Source: JAFAGX01 sp963759875 (GTDB taxonomy: Bacteria; Acidobacteriota; Terriglobia; Terriglobales; Acidobacteriaceae). Taken from it: 64,000 nucleotides of DNA. The notes beneath the pieces are model-generated. The model was not told the origin of the DNA. It did not search any database and was given only the letters and a program-made list of their open reading frames with translations. Position 1 is the stretch's first letter. Every line of letters starts with the position of its first letter. Positions 17,676 to 26,338 of this stretch are shown in pieces. Location: positions 15,195-79,194 of the forward strand of contig CAVXBB010000010.1 in the NCBI GenBank assembly GCA_963759875.1, given 5' to 3'. The translations under genes and the position numbers were made by a program.

Positions 17676-18493
17676 CGCCTGCGGGACTTCGAGCAGCCGT
17701 GAGCTATGTGGCAGTGGAGTACCAGGTAAGTGAGCGGCACGCCTGCAGGCTGGTGGGGTTGGGACGTTCGACCTATCGTTACCGAGCGCGGAAAGCGGAG
17801 CGAGACAGCGCGTTGCGAGTGCGACTGAAGGAACTGGCAGCCAAGCGCATGCGGTTCGGCTATCGCCGGCTGACAGCGATGTTGGTGCGGGAAGGCATTG
17901 TGGTCAATCACAAGCGAGTGTACCGAATGTACCGCGAGGAAGGATTGGCCATGCGCATTCGGCAACGGCGGCGGATTCGCTGGGCGGGCGCGGTGAGCAG
18001 CATGGTAGCAAGGAAACCGAATGAACGCTGGTCGATCGATTGTGTGAGCACGGGAAGAGTGATTCGCATGTTAACCGTGGTGGACGATTGCACGCGAGAA
18101 TGTCCGGCCATCGAAGTCGATACGTCATTGGGTGGGTTACGAGTGCGACGCGTGCTGGATCGGATTGCGGAGAAACGAGGGTTGCCAGAAGCGATCGTGC
18201 TAGACAATGGGCCGGAGTTTCGCGGGCGAGCATTGGCGGCGTGGAGTGAACAACGTGGGGTGCGGCTGGAGTTCATTCAACCCGGCAAGCCAGCGCAGAA
18301 CGCCTACGCAGAAAGTTTCAATGGCCGCTTGCGCGATGAATGCCTGAATGCGAACTGGTTTACGAGTCTGAGTGACGCACGGAGGAAGATCGAAAGCTGG
18401 CGCCAGGATTACAACCAGCAACGCCCACACAGTTCGTTGAACTATCTGCCGCCAGCAGAATATGCACGAACGCGAGCGGAGATGAGGATATGA
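17660..18493 (+). CDS. IS3-family transposase OrfB (rve/DDE integrase)
   Basis: The DDE catalytic subunit, in the -1 frame relative to OrfA and most likely made as an OrfAB fusion by slippage at AAAAAAC just upstream. It has an HTH_21 region (RYRARKAERDSALRVRLKEL) and an rve integrase core. The catalytic residues are Asp in WSIDCV, Asp in VLDNGPEF and Glu in YAESFNGRLRDECLN. An independent open frame starts at the GTG at 17699. The C-terminus YNQQRPHSSLNYLPPAEYA is complete. Confidence 0.93.
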   Translation, partial: VKKLVAPAGLRAAVSYVAVEYQVSERHACRLVGLGRSTYRYRARKAERDSALRVRLKELAAKRMRFGYRRLTAMLVREGIVVNHKRVYRMYREEGLAMRIRQRRRIRWAGAVSSMVARKPNERWSIDCVSTGRVIRMLTVVDDCTRECPAIEVDTSLGGLRVRRVLDRIAEKRGLPEAIVLDNGPEFRGRALAAWSEQRGVRLEFIQPGKPAQNAYAESFNGRLRDECLNANWFTSLSDARRKIESWRQDYNQQRPHSSLNYLPPAEYARTRAEMRI

Positions 18494-18622
18494 GGAAAGC
18501 TAGTACGGAACTGCTGGAGCCGGGGATTCAAGCGCCATCCCCTGCTCCAGACCTCATCCCCGCTAAATATGAACCGAGAACCTACATGAAGATTGGAACA
18601 ATGTACGGGGGCACATCACTGG

Positions 18623-19072
18623 AATGAAATGACTCCGCTGCAATGGCTTCGTTTCAAGACAAAGTTTGCAAACCCATTCAGTCATCACCACTCATTGTCT
18701 CACCGCCTGATCCTTTCCAGACGGCTTTCGCCGTTAATCGGATTCAACAGCACGACACGAGTGCCGTAACAAAATCCACGCAGTGCTGGAGATGACCTCC
18801 GAGCTAGGCTTGGCACTGAATTCTGAGAACCTATCCGCTTACGAACCGGAATTGAGGCAAACCCCGGCGCGTCCGCTAAGTTTTTTGGAACAGAATGGAG
18901 GAACAGGGCTGGGGGCGGATGGAAGTCGTTGAAAACATGGTGGCCAGGGACGGAGTTGAACCGCCGACGCCAGCCTTTTCAGTGTTAGCTGAAGTACAAC
19001 AATCAACGACTTACAAATTCACGTGAGACCGCTAAGTACTTGTAAGTTCGTGGATGACACATCAAATGCGGA
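18623..19072. other. Intergenic debris with tRNA-Phe 3' half
   Basis: No coding frame with support. It contains the 3' half of a tRNA-Phe at 18938-18982 and otherwise nothing that I recognise. Confidence 0.5.
18938..18982 (-). tRNA. 3' half of tRNA-Phe (attachment-site-like fragment)
   Basis: On the minus strand the sequence reads CTGAAAA (anticodon loop with GAA), then the 3' anticodon stem GGCTG, a variable loop, the T-arm GGCGGTTCAACTCCGTC, acceptor CCTGGCCA and CCA. These are the expected parts of an acidobacterial-type tRNA-Phe. The 5' anticodon stem that should read CAGCC is TAACA, and no D-arm follows. Homology thus stops inside the anticodon loop, as in att sites of tRNA-integrating elements. 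Confidence 0.75.
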
Positions 19073-19999
19073 CTAGGACTGCGGACTAGCAGCAGATCTG
19101 GCAAATCGTGCGCTCGACTCATTGCGAACACGCTGCTTCTCTGTTTTTGCCGAGTCCAAACGCGCCGCGATTTCGTCGAACCCGGCCGTAGGGCCGCTCC
19201 AGCGCAATTGCTCGACGTCGTCAAAAAGAGGTACGTCTGTTCGTAGGGTCGCCAGAGTGCGGAATAGTAATGCTCGTTCGTGCTCGCGAGTGAGAGTATC
19301 TGCCAGAGCGCCTGCGCTTGTTACGTTCACATGCCAGTCTCGCCAGTCCGCTGGGATTGATTCGAGGTGACCAAACTTGCCGAGAACTGCTGCCGACGAC
19401 TTCGCACCCCAGCCTCGCAAACCAGGATAGCCATCGGCGGAATCACCTACCAATGCCAAATAGTCCGGGATCGATTTGGGTAAGACACCGAATTTCTGCA
19501 CTACGCCCGTCTCGTCCAGCGTGACTCGGGTTCGTCGATTCAACTGAACGATGCGCGTGTTCCGAACGCATTGAGCGAGGTCCTTATCTGGCGTGCATAG
19601 GAGTACACGCGCGACCCGCCGATCGCGATCCGCCAATACGGCTCCGGCCGCGAGCGCGTCATCAGCCTCGAACTCCACCATCGGCCACACAACAATCCCT
19701 GCTGCCGATAACACACTCTCGAGCAGCGGAAATTGTGCCAAAAGATCAGGCTCGATGCCTTCGCTGGTCTTGTAACCCGGCCACAAGGCATTGCGAAATG
19801 ATTCGATTACGTGGTCCGTCGCTACTGCGATGTGTGTGGCTCCGCCGCGGATCATCCCCAGGACAGAGGACAATACTCCGCGGACGGCAGCGACCTCCCG
19901 ACCGTCTTCGTCGCGGGCGGACGGCAGCGCGTAATAATGACGAAATAATTCGTAGGTACCGTCAACAAGGTAGACGTCCACTGCGCACCCCACCAACAC
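19073..19999 (-). CDS. 5'-3' exonuclease (PolA N-terminal/flap-nuclease family)
   Basis: 308 residues. The N-terminal PIN-type 5'-3' exonuclease domain begins VYLVDGTYELFRHYYALP and has the acidic metal ligands in FEADDALAAG and CTPDKDLAQC. The C-terminal helix-hairpin-helix region holds VGDSADGYPGLRGWGAK. This is the stand-alone relative of the DNA polymerase I 5' nuclease, expected to cut flaps and RNA primers. GTG 19999 is possible; GTG 19981 with upstream GGTGGGG would give the shorter N-terminus MDVYLVDG that fits the family better. It stands alone beside a tRNA-Phe fragment. Confidence 0.88.
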   Translation of the reverse strand: MLVGCAVDVYLVDGTYELFRHYYALPSARDEDGREVAAVRGVLSSVLGMIRGGATHIAVATDHVIESFRNALWPGYKTSEGIEPDLLAQFPLLESVLSAAGIVVWPMVEFEADDALAAGAVLADRDRRVARVLLCTPDKDLAQCVRNTRIVQLNRRTRVTLDETGVVQKFGVLPKSIPDYLALVGDSADGYPGLRGWGAKSSAAVLGKFGHLESIPADWRDWHVNVTSAGALADTLTREHERALLFRTLATLRTDVPLFDDVEQLRWSGPTAGFDEIAARLDSAKTEKQRVRNESSARFARSAASPQS

Positions 20000-20669
20000 G
20001 CTAAAGGACGCCTTGCAGTTCCTGCAACTCGGATCACCAATTAATTGCAGGAACCCACGGCCTCCGCCGTGACAGACTACGCTTCAGAGGTAACTGTGTG
20101 AAATCTACGGCGCCGATCGCCAGTCTTGGCGCCCAAAGGAAGCCTTGGAAAGTCTTATTGCACCCTAATTGCACCCAGATTTGACTGCTGCCTTACCGAG
20201 GTAGATTCCACGCCATCATCGTAATCTAAGTGCACCCAGATGCACCCTGATTTTACTTTACACCGCAACATCTCTTCCTCCTGTTCCGTGTGCATGTCAA
20301 TAGTAATCCCAGATTGTGTTTACCTCCGCAGCAGCGAGGTTACCTCCACCTGCGGACAAGCGTGACCGTAACTGCCTACAAAGCCGACTTCTCGACAACG
20401 TCGTCGGAGTCTGCGTGAAAACGTGAAAAAGTAACTTCCGGTTAGCCCCGTCATCCGCCCGCGATCGAGGCCACCACTGGAGCGCTGCAGCTTCGACAAG
20501 TTCGCCTATTAGACATTGCGCGGAATCGCTCGGCAAAACCCTAATACCTCGACATCAAAGGCTTGCAAAGGTGAGGAACTGAATACCTAGAGATGATCCG
20601 CAGTGAATTGAATCTTTGCTTCATTGCCAGCACATTGCCCCCAAGCCGCGACTGCGGTTGGGGTGAGCA
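20000..20669. other. Intergenic with repeated GCACCC motifs
   Basis: No gene is supported. TGCACCC occurs four times in two pairs (near 20159, 20170, 20231 and 20241), with GCACCCAGAT repeated in both pairs. A CACGGC-CTCC-GCCGTG hairpin lies at 20057-20072, upstream of the exonuclease gene. Confidence 0.45.
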
Positions 20670-21528
20670 TTGTTGCGACATTGGAATTTCCGCTCAGCCA
20701 TTGTTTTCATATTTCTCGCCATTACCTCCTGCTCGCAATTGAGGGGTCAGGAACTCACTCAAGTTCCCAAAATTTCTGTGCTGCCTTTCGAATTGGATTC
20801 GGGTTTTTTAATTGTTGTGCAGGGAGAGTTGGAGGACCTAAAGGGCCTGCGATTTATCGTGGACACGGGATCGACCCATAGTGTGATCGACCGATCGATC
20901 GCAAACAGGCTTCATTTGCGACGGCATATCCGAGAAATTACGTCTCTTGATGGCGGCATTCCAATCGAGTCGGCCGAAGTGACAGGACTCCGAGTGGGGC
21001 CAATTCGACTTAGCAGAGCGCAAATTCTTGTCACGAGCTTAGCCAGCTACTCAGACCTCGCAAAGAGCGTGGACGGGATCATTGGGCTCGATTTATTGGT
21101 CAGAAGCGATCAACTGACAATCGATTACGAAAAAAACCATTTCCTTTCAGTCAATCGGCGATGGTGACCGTCCTGTACCTCATAGTTTTCAGATGCCCAT
21201 TGTCATTCAAGGAGTTCCGATGCTTGTCATTGTCGACACCGGATTCCAGGGGATCTTGCTTTATGCCGATCGGCTTCACAAACGTTTGCCGAACCTACAC
21301 ACAGATGGAAAACCAAAAAGCGTGCTTGTGGGGCGGACACACGCCACCGAGCTCAGGCTACCCGGTGTCCAAATTGCGGGGGCAGAGACAACGGCTGCCG
21401 TTTGGCTACTTGACAGCTCCCACACGGACCTAACACCAACCTTTGATGGGATTCTCGGACCCGCATGCCTACATGCTCGTCGAGTGGAATTCGACTTTAG
21501 CGCCAAACGACTCAGCTGGCAGCAATAG
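20670..21528 (+). pseudogene. Double retropepsin-like aspartic protease, split by a frameshift
   Basis: The first part (165 codons, 20670-21167) has a signal/lipoprotein-like N-terminus (SAIVFIFLAITSCSQLRGQE) and an aspartic protease motif FIVDTGSTHSVID. The second part, in another frame and ending at 21528, has MLVIVDTGFQGILLY and a similar fold (FDGILGPACLHARRVEFDFS). The second frame reads back without stops (SIGDGDRPVPHSFQMPIVIQ) to a seven-A run near 21129-21136, so one base change in that homopolymer would restore a single ~285-residue, two-domain protein. It is either a pseudogene or an indel error. Proteins with tandem DTG domains are common in acidobacteria. Confidence 0.75.
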
Positions 21529-22015
21529 AGACTCAGCCATGATAAGTAACGCTAGTTACGTCCGATTTCTTGAAATCATTCTTAAATATGAGGATGGTGT
21601 TGCCGAATCATTGACATCAGGTTTACGTCGTTTCAAACACACCTGGGCGTCTCGCAGCAGACACGTGATCGCTCTGAGAATGGGCTTAGTTCAATGTTAA
21701 TTGTGTTGTTGCTGGCTCTCACTACTCTATGGGCCGCGCAGACGTACTACGTTCCACTCTCGTGTATATCGCGGCTTAAGATCAACAGCTTTAATAACTG
21801 TGCCCACACCAGTGCGAACGACCTTCACCGCAATGCGGACATCACAATCACCCTGGGTTGCACGTCCACAAAAAGACCTCCACTCAAGGAAGAAAGCAGC
21901 ATCACGTGGAGCAGCCGGGCAGGCGTAGAAGTTCAGTAGGTCCTACTTGGCCAAAATTCCAAGCTTCTGTGCAGATAGCGCAGAAGGGCAAACCAAAATC
22001 CAGTTCTCAAACATT
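21529..22015. other. Intergenic, no supported gene
   Basis: One frame at 21694-21939 starts with a hydrophobic stretch (MLIVLLLALTTLWAA), but the rest lacks coding character. Nothing else was recognised. Confidence 0.4.
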
Positions 22016-22390
22016 TCAAAAATTCAGCTTCGCTGATAACTGCATTACCCGAACGGAAGAATCGAATCCGAGGCCGTTGCCATAAGGACTGGCTGGAACT
22101 CCTTGCACTGATGTTATCAGCCCAAACGTGGAATCTCCAAGATTCGCGTCGGGCAATGCGAAATTCGGATGATTAAAAACATTGGAAACCTGCGCGCCCA
22201 ACCCGAAGCTGATGTTCTCTTTCACGCGAAACATCTTGAAAAGATCGAAATCAAAATCAATGTAACTGGGCCCGTGAAACTGGTTTCTGGTTTCGTTCGG
22301 ATACTTGGTATATCCCGGAAAGCCGACTTGTCGTTACTAATCCAGCCAACTTCCTCGAAGCTCGCTTCTGGATAACTTCCGGATGGCGGA
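22016..22390 (-). pseudogene. C-terminal remnant of an Oar-like TonB-dependent receptor
   Basis: The last ~70 codons read GLGAQVSNVFNHPNFALPDA, then NLGDSTFGLITSVQG and a terminal aromatic strand AKLNF. This is characteristic of the large carboxypeptidase-regulatory/TonB outer-membrane proteins of acidobacteria. Upstream the homology continues out of frame (YPNETRNQFHGPSYIDFDFD), so the remnant is both truncated and frameshifted. The remaining ~900 residues are absent; the truncated kinase gene begins on the other side. Confidence 0.7.
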
Positions 22391-22454
22391 CAATCCGTCC
22401 ACGATCGTCGGATCGCTACGATTCGCTTCCTCCGGACTATAATGACGCGCACGG

Positions 22455-23240
22455 ATGGCCCTCACCTCTGGCACGAAGCTCGGCCCCTATGAAATTCAGT
22501 CCCCGCTGGGCGCGGGCGGCATGGGCGAGGTGTATCGCGCCACCGACGCGAAGCTCGGTCGCGATATCGCGCTTAAAGTGCTCCCCGCTGAGATGGCTCA
22601 AGATCCGGAGCGTCTGGGGCGCTTTCGCCGTGAGGCAAAAACCCTCGCCCAGCTCGACCATCCGAACATCGTCACCATCCACTCTGTGGAGGAATGCGGC
22701 GGCATCCATTTTCTGACGATGCAGCTAGTTGATGGACTCCCACTGGACCGCCTGATTCCTCAAGGTGGACTCCCAGTCGAGCAGATCATCGAGATTGCCA
22801 GTGCTTTGGGGGATGCGCTGGCGGCACATGAGAAAGGCATCGTACATCGCGACCTGAAGCCTGCCAATGTCATGGTCTCGAATGAAGGCCGGGTCAAGGT
22901 TCTGGACTTTGGACTCGCGAAGGATATTCGTGCAGCGAACCTGAGCGACGCCACGATGACCTCGGACAGTCGCACCCAAATAGGCGTGGTCATGGGAACG
23001 CCGGCCTATATGTCTCCGGAACAGACCTCGGGTCGCCTGCTCGACCATCGCACCGATATTTTTTCTCTCGGAGTCATGCTTCACGAGATGGCGACGGGGC
23101 GCAGGCCGTTCGAAGGAACATCGTCGGCCGAACTGGTCTCTTCGATTTTGCGCGATACTCCACCGTCGGTTACCGACGTGCGTCCTGATCTGCCCAGCGA
23201 TTTGGCCCGCATCGTTCGGCGCTGTCTGGATCGTTGTTAA
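22455..23240 (+). pseudogene. Truncated Ser/Thr protein kinase (catalytic domain only)
   Basis: The frame encodes a nearly complete Hanks kinase domain: GAGGMGEVYRA loop, ALKVLP with the catalytic Lys, HRDLKPANVM, DFGLAKD, and GTPAYMSPEQ. It stops after RIVRRCLDRC, just before the end of the C-lobe (usually RCLEKDPxxR). The transmembrane helix and sensor domain normal in this acidobacterial kinase family are missing. All active-site residues are present, so a soluble product is conceivable, but truncation amid other gene fragments favours a decaying gene. Confidence 0.75.
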
Positions 23241-23453
23241 CTTCGCTTACGCAGCAACCAAACAATTTCGGAGTGTACACAAGTCTGTTAACGCAACCAA
23301 GGGTCATGCAGTTCGCGTTGCGCTACGAATTCTAAGTTCACGTTCACATTGATGGCGTTCCCAAAGCCACCGGATTCCAAATCCGTACGGGCAAGTGGCG
23401 TCTGAGAATTGATGGCAGCAACTCCCGGATGACCCTTGTCGAACCTCATCCCC

Positions 23454-24149
23454 TTAAGAAGACACTGCCTGTCTTGCCTCCAGAATGATGTCGACGACCT
23501 TCTGTGGCGCGCTTAGCAATGGTGTGTGATCTACGGCGAGCGACCTTATCGATGCTCCCATTCGTTCGGCCATGAAATGTTGCGTCTTGGGATTGATCAT
23601 GCGGTCCTCTTCCGCAATCAGGAACCAGGAAGGCCTAGATCTCCACGCCGGTTTGGCAACCGGCTCTTGAATACACTTCACTGAAATTGGCCGCTGGACA
23701 GCTCTCGATAATGCGATTTGTTCGGCGGTCGCATGCTGTGAAAAAGCATTTCTGAAGCCTTCATCCGGCATCCAGATGAAACCGTCAGCATCCGGAGCAA
23801 GTTGAGGCGATTGCGAGTGTTTGTCATCGCGATAAAAGACCTGGGCAACCGTCTCGCCTTCGTCCGGAGCTAGCGCCGCGATATACACTAGCGCTTTGAC
23901 GCGCTCGTCGTTCACCGAAGCGATAACAGCACCTGCATAAGCGTGCCCCGCAAGAATCAACGGTCCTTCCGTACGGCCGATTGCGCGCTTCAATGCGGCG
24001 GCGTCATCGTCGAGAGAAGTCAGTGGGATCGGAGCCGCGACCACACGCAATCCTTGTCGTTCGAGAGGAAGAATTACGTCTTTCCAACTCGAACCATCGG
24101 CCCACGCGCCATGAACCGCAACCAGGGTAATTGTTCCAGAACCTGTCAC
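23454..24149 (-). CDS. Alpha/beta-hydrolase-like protein lacking the nucleophile Ser
   Basis: 231 residues with a full alpha/beta-hydrolase fold: oxyanion region VHGAWADGSSW, a conserved late strand SWFLIAEEDRMINP, and the histidine in VDHTPLLSAP. The nucleophile elbow reads GHAYAG instead of GHSYAG; the codon is GCT where TCT would give Ser. Relatives are annotated as esterases or as RutD/EstC-like hydrolases. Unless another residue substitutes, it should be catalytically dead or have a binding role. GTG 24149 follows AAAGGATTCGAAAG. It lies 114 bp downstream of another hydrolase gene on the same strand. Confidence 0.8.
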   Translation of the reverse strand: MTGSGTITLVAVHGAWADGSSWKDVILPLERQGLRVVAAPIPLTSLDDDAAALKRAIGRTEGPLILAGHAYAGAVIASVNDERVKALVYIAALAPDEGETVAQVFYRDDKHSQSPQLAPDADGFIWMPDEGFRNAFSQHATAEQIALSRAVQRPISVKCIQEPVAKPAWRSRPSWFLIAEEDRMINPKTQHFMAERMGASIRSLAVDHTPLLSAPQKVVDIILEARQAVSS

Positions 24150-24263
24150 CTTTCGAATCCTTTCCGCAAGTTCAAAGAGGGCGGGGGCTGCCCCGTTCAG
24201 AACAGCTGCTAATTGCGAAATCGCCGAACACGCTCAGCGATGAGAAGGATGAAAACAGCGCCC

Positions 24264-25139
24264 TCACGCAGCCGAGACTTGCCGGCTCAGTTTGCGCCCC
24301 AGAAAGTCGCGAATCGTGCTCGCAATCTCCTGAACGTGCGTCTCAAGCGCGAAGTGGCCGGTGTCGTAAAAGTGCACTTCGGCATTTGGATTGTCCCGCC
24401 TGAAGGCTTCCGCACCCGGAGGCAGGAAGAAGGGATCGCTATTGCCCCAGACAGCTAGCAACGGCGGACGTTTTGTACGGAAATACTCCTGAAACTTGGG
24501 ATACAAAGCAACGTTGCTTGCATAATCGAGGAACAAATCCAACTGAATCTCGTCATCGCCGGGCCGGGCCAGTAGCGCCGAATCCAGTTCGTACGACTCT
24601 GGAGCTACCAGCGATACGTCTTGCACGCCATGGAGATATTGCCATTTTGTTGCTTCAGGCGTAAGGAACTGACGGAGGGCTGCACGATTCTCAGTCGTGG
24701 GTTCTTTCCAGTACTTCTGGATCGGGTTCCAACCCTGGCTGAGGCCTTCCTCGTATGCATTCCCATTTTGCGAAATGATGGCGGTGACGCGGTCGGGGTG
24801 GGCCAAAGCCAGACGAAATCCAGTGGGTGCGCCGTAGTCAAAAACGTAGATGGCGAACTGGTCAAGGCCGATGGTCTGGGTGAAGCCCGCGATGAGCCTT
24901 GCCAGATTCTCGAATGTATAGCGAAAGTTCTTGCGGTCAGGCATATCTGAAAAACCAAAGCCCGGCAGGTCAGGAGCGACCACATGATAGCTGTCCGCCA
25001 GCGCGGGCATAAGATTCCGGAACATGTGGGACGAGGTCGGAAATCCGTGCAGCAGAAGAATGTTTGGACTGGTATTCGAACCGGCCTCGCGATAAAAAAT
25101 CTTGCGGCCTTCAACCGTGGCGTACAGATACTTAGTCAT
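24264..25139 (-). CDS. Alpha/beta hydrolase, haloalkane dehalogenase/epoxide hydrolase type
   Basis: 291 residues. LLLHGFPTSSHMFRNL provides the HGxP oxyanion motif. YVFDYGAPTGFRLA carries the Asp nucleophile typical of epoxide hydrolases and haloalkane dehalogenases (instead of Ser). WGNSDPFFLPPGAEAF gives the acid and DTGHFALET the histidine. The substrate cannot be read from sequence. ATG 25139 with AAAGGAGACCGAT upstream is clearly the start, although the frame is open further. It is near the 3' end of the long minus-strand gene train. Confidence 0.88.
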   Translation of the reverse strand: MTKYLYATVEGRKIFYREAGSNTSPNILLLHGFPTSSHMFRNLMPALADSYHVVAPDLPGFGFSDMPDRKNFRYTFENLARLIAGFTQTIGLDQFAIYVFDYGAPTGFRLALAHPDRVTAIISQNGNAYEEGLSQGWNPIQKYWKEPTTENRAALRQFLTPEATKWQYLHGVQDVSLVAPESYELDSALLARPGDDEIQLDLFLDYASNVALYPKFQEYFRTKRPPLLAVWGNSDPFFLPPGAEAFRRDNPNAEVHFYDTGHFALETHVQEIASTIRDFLGRKLSRQVSAA

Positions 25140-25248
25140 ATCGGTCTCCTTTTGAAGATCTGGCCCTGATAGGCTTACGGCGTGCCACCAGGGGCATGGA
25201 ATGCGACTCCCTTTCACATTTGTAAGATTAGCCAACTCAAAAACAGTT

Positions 25249-25560
25249 TCATTTATCGCTACAAAATAGCTGAGAGTCAAAGTGATCGACCGTCATCAGC
25301 CGTTCTCCGATTCCAGGACCCGTCAAAGCCGGTAGCCAGGCATCGCGCATCATCAGTCGTGCGCGGTTCAGTCTGGTCTTGACAGCTTCCACTGTCAGGT
25401 CAAGTATTTGCGCGGTTTCCTTGGTACTAAGGTGCTGCACATCTCCCAAAATCATGACCGTGTGGTATTTTTCGGAAAGAGACATCATTATTTTGGTGAG
25501 AGCTTGTCTAAGCTCGCTCCGCTCCAATGCTTCCGAGGGGATCTCCCGCCAATCTGCCGT
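25249..25560 (-). pseudogene. C-terminal fragment of an ECF sigma factor
   Basis: Region 4 of an ECF sigma factor is recognisable: ADWREIPSEALERSELRQAL, then SEKYHTVMILGDVQHLSTKE and AVKTRLNRARLMMRD. It is clearly paralogous to the intact sigma factor at 38668-39339 (ADWREIPSDALEKSELREAL). Region 2 is missing, and the frame upstream is unrelated sequence overlapping the zinc-ribbon gene. It may still be translated as a region-4-only peptide, but it is best treated as a truncated duplicate. Confidence 0.7.
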
Positions 25561-25570
25561 TGCAATCGAC

Positions 25571-25762
25571 TTACGAACAAAGCCGCGATGCTGCCGCCCC
25601 GCAGGCCGGGCAACTGTGTAGCTCGACAACAGTGGCTACAAATACAGGGTCAGGAACTGCTTCTGTTGACTCTGATGGCAGCACTTTGTCTGCGTGGTGA
25701 TTCATGTCAGCACCGCATCGAGGGCATTTCATTTTCTCGGTGTGTTCATCTTTGACTCTCAT
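25571..25762 (-). CDS. Small zinc-ribbon protein
   Basis: A 63-residue (or 53-residue, from ATG 25732) protein with KCPRCGADMNHHADK at the N-terminus and HSCPACGAAASR at the C-terminus. The two CPxCG knuckles should bind one zinc. Such proteins are conserved hypotheticals in soil bacteria. It starts 3 bp after the FMN reductase stop, so it is part of the same operon. Its 3' end overlaps the sigma-factor fragment. Confidence 0.6.
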   Translation of the reverse strand: MRVKDEHTEKMKCPRCGADMNHHADKVLPSESTEAVPDPVFVATVVELHSCPACGAAASRLCS

Positions 25763-25765
25763 CGC

Positions 25766-26329
25766 CTACACCGGAACATTCTCACGCCCGTATCGGAGAG
25801 TTCGCGACATCCAGATCAGCTCCTTCAGGAACTTGTCAATGCGCCGAACATAAGAGGGATCGAGCAGTTGTCCATTGCCATCGAACGAACTCTGCACGGC
25901 AGAAAAGTTCACATCCCAAAAGATGGTGACCAATCCAAGTTCTCGCATGACAGCCAGAAGGTTTTGGATAACCCGAGTTCCGCCAAAGGGTCCCGCCGAA
26001 ACTCCAATAATCCCTACGGCCTTATGTACGTACTCTTTGAGGCAGCTGTCCAGAACATGTTTTAACAATCCACCGTAACCGTGGTTGTACTCGGGTGCGA
26101 CGATCACGAGCCCGTCGGCACGATCCATCTTCGAAGAAAATGCGCTCTCTTTGATTGCTTCTCCTGCGTCGTTTGTGGGCAAGGGAAGGCCGGCAATGTC
26201 GATGAGATCGGTTTCGACTCCCGCCTGTTTCGAGACTTCTTCGGTAACCAATCGCGCCACGTGAGCACTCATTCGGCCCATACGGGTGGTGCCGAGAATC
26301 ACCGGGATGAAAAGAGGACGAGGCTCCAT
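25766..26329 (-). CDS. NADPH-dependent FMN reductase family protein
   Basis: 187 residues with the flavodoxin-like fold of NAD(P)H:FMN/quinone reductases. IPVILGTTRMGRMSAHVARL forms the phosphate-binding loop, VIVAPEYNHGYGGLLKHVLD is the family's conserved flavin-contact motif, and VGIIGVSAGPFGGTRV the following strand and turn. It probably reduces quinones, FMN or azo compounds with NADPH. AAGGGGAATCG precedes ATG 26329. It lies 9 bp after the debranching-enzyme gene. Confidence 0.92.
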   Translation of the reverse strand: MEPRPLFIPVILGTTRMGRMSAHVARLVTEEVSKQAGVETDLIDIAGLPLPTNDAGEAIKESAFSSKMDRADGLVIVAPEYNHGYGGLLKHVLDSCLKEYVHKAVGIIGVSAGPFGGTRVIQNLLAVMRELGLVTIFWDVNFSAVQSSFDGNGQLLDPSYVRRIDKFLKELIWMSRTLRYGRENVPV

Positions 26330-26338
26330 CGATTCCCC

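Larger units (their letters stand above)
17339..18618 (+). mobile_element. Complete IS3-family insertion sequence
   Basis: The element is about 1.28 kb. The left end TGACCCAACCCCCGAAAACT and the right end (reverse complement of GGAACAATGTACGGGGGCAC plus ATCA) form imperfect terminal inverted repeats. CTGG is present directly outside both ends (17335-17338 and 18619-18622), a 4-bp target duplication typical for the family. Both transposase frames are intact, so the copy looks recent and potentially active. Confidence 0.85.

Noticed and set aside
21694..21939. 81-codon ORF with a signal-peptide-like start (MLIVLLLALTTLWAA)
   Set aside because: No ribosome binding site, an incoherent sequence after the hydrophobic stretch, and two competing frames.
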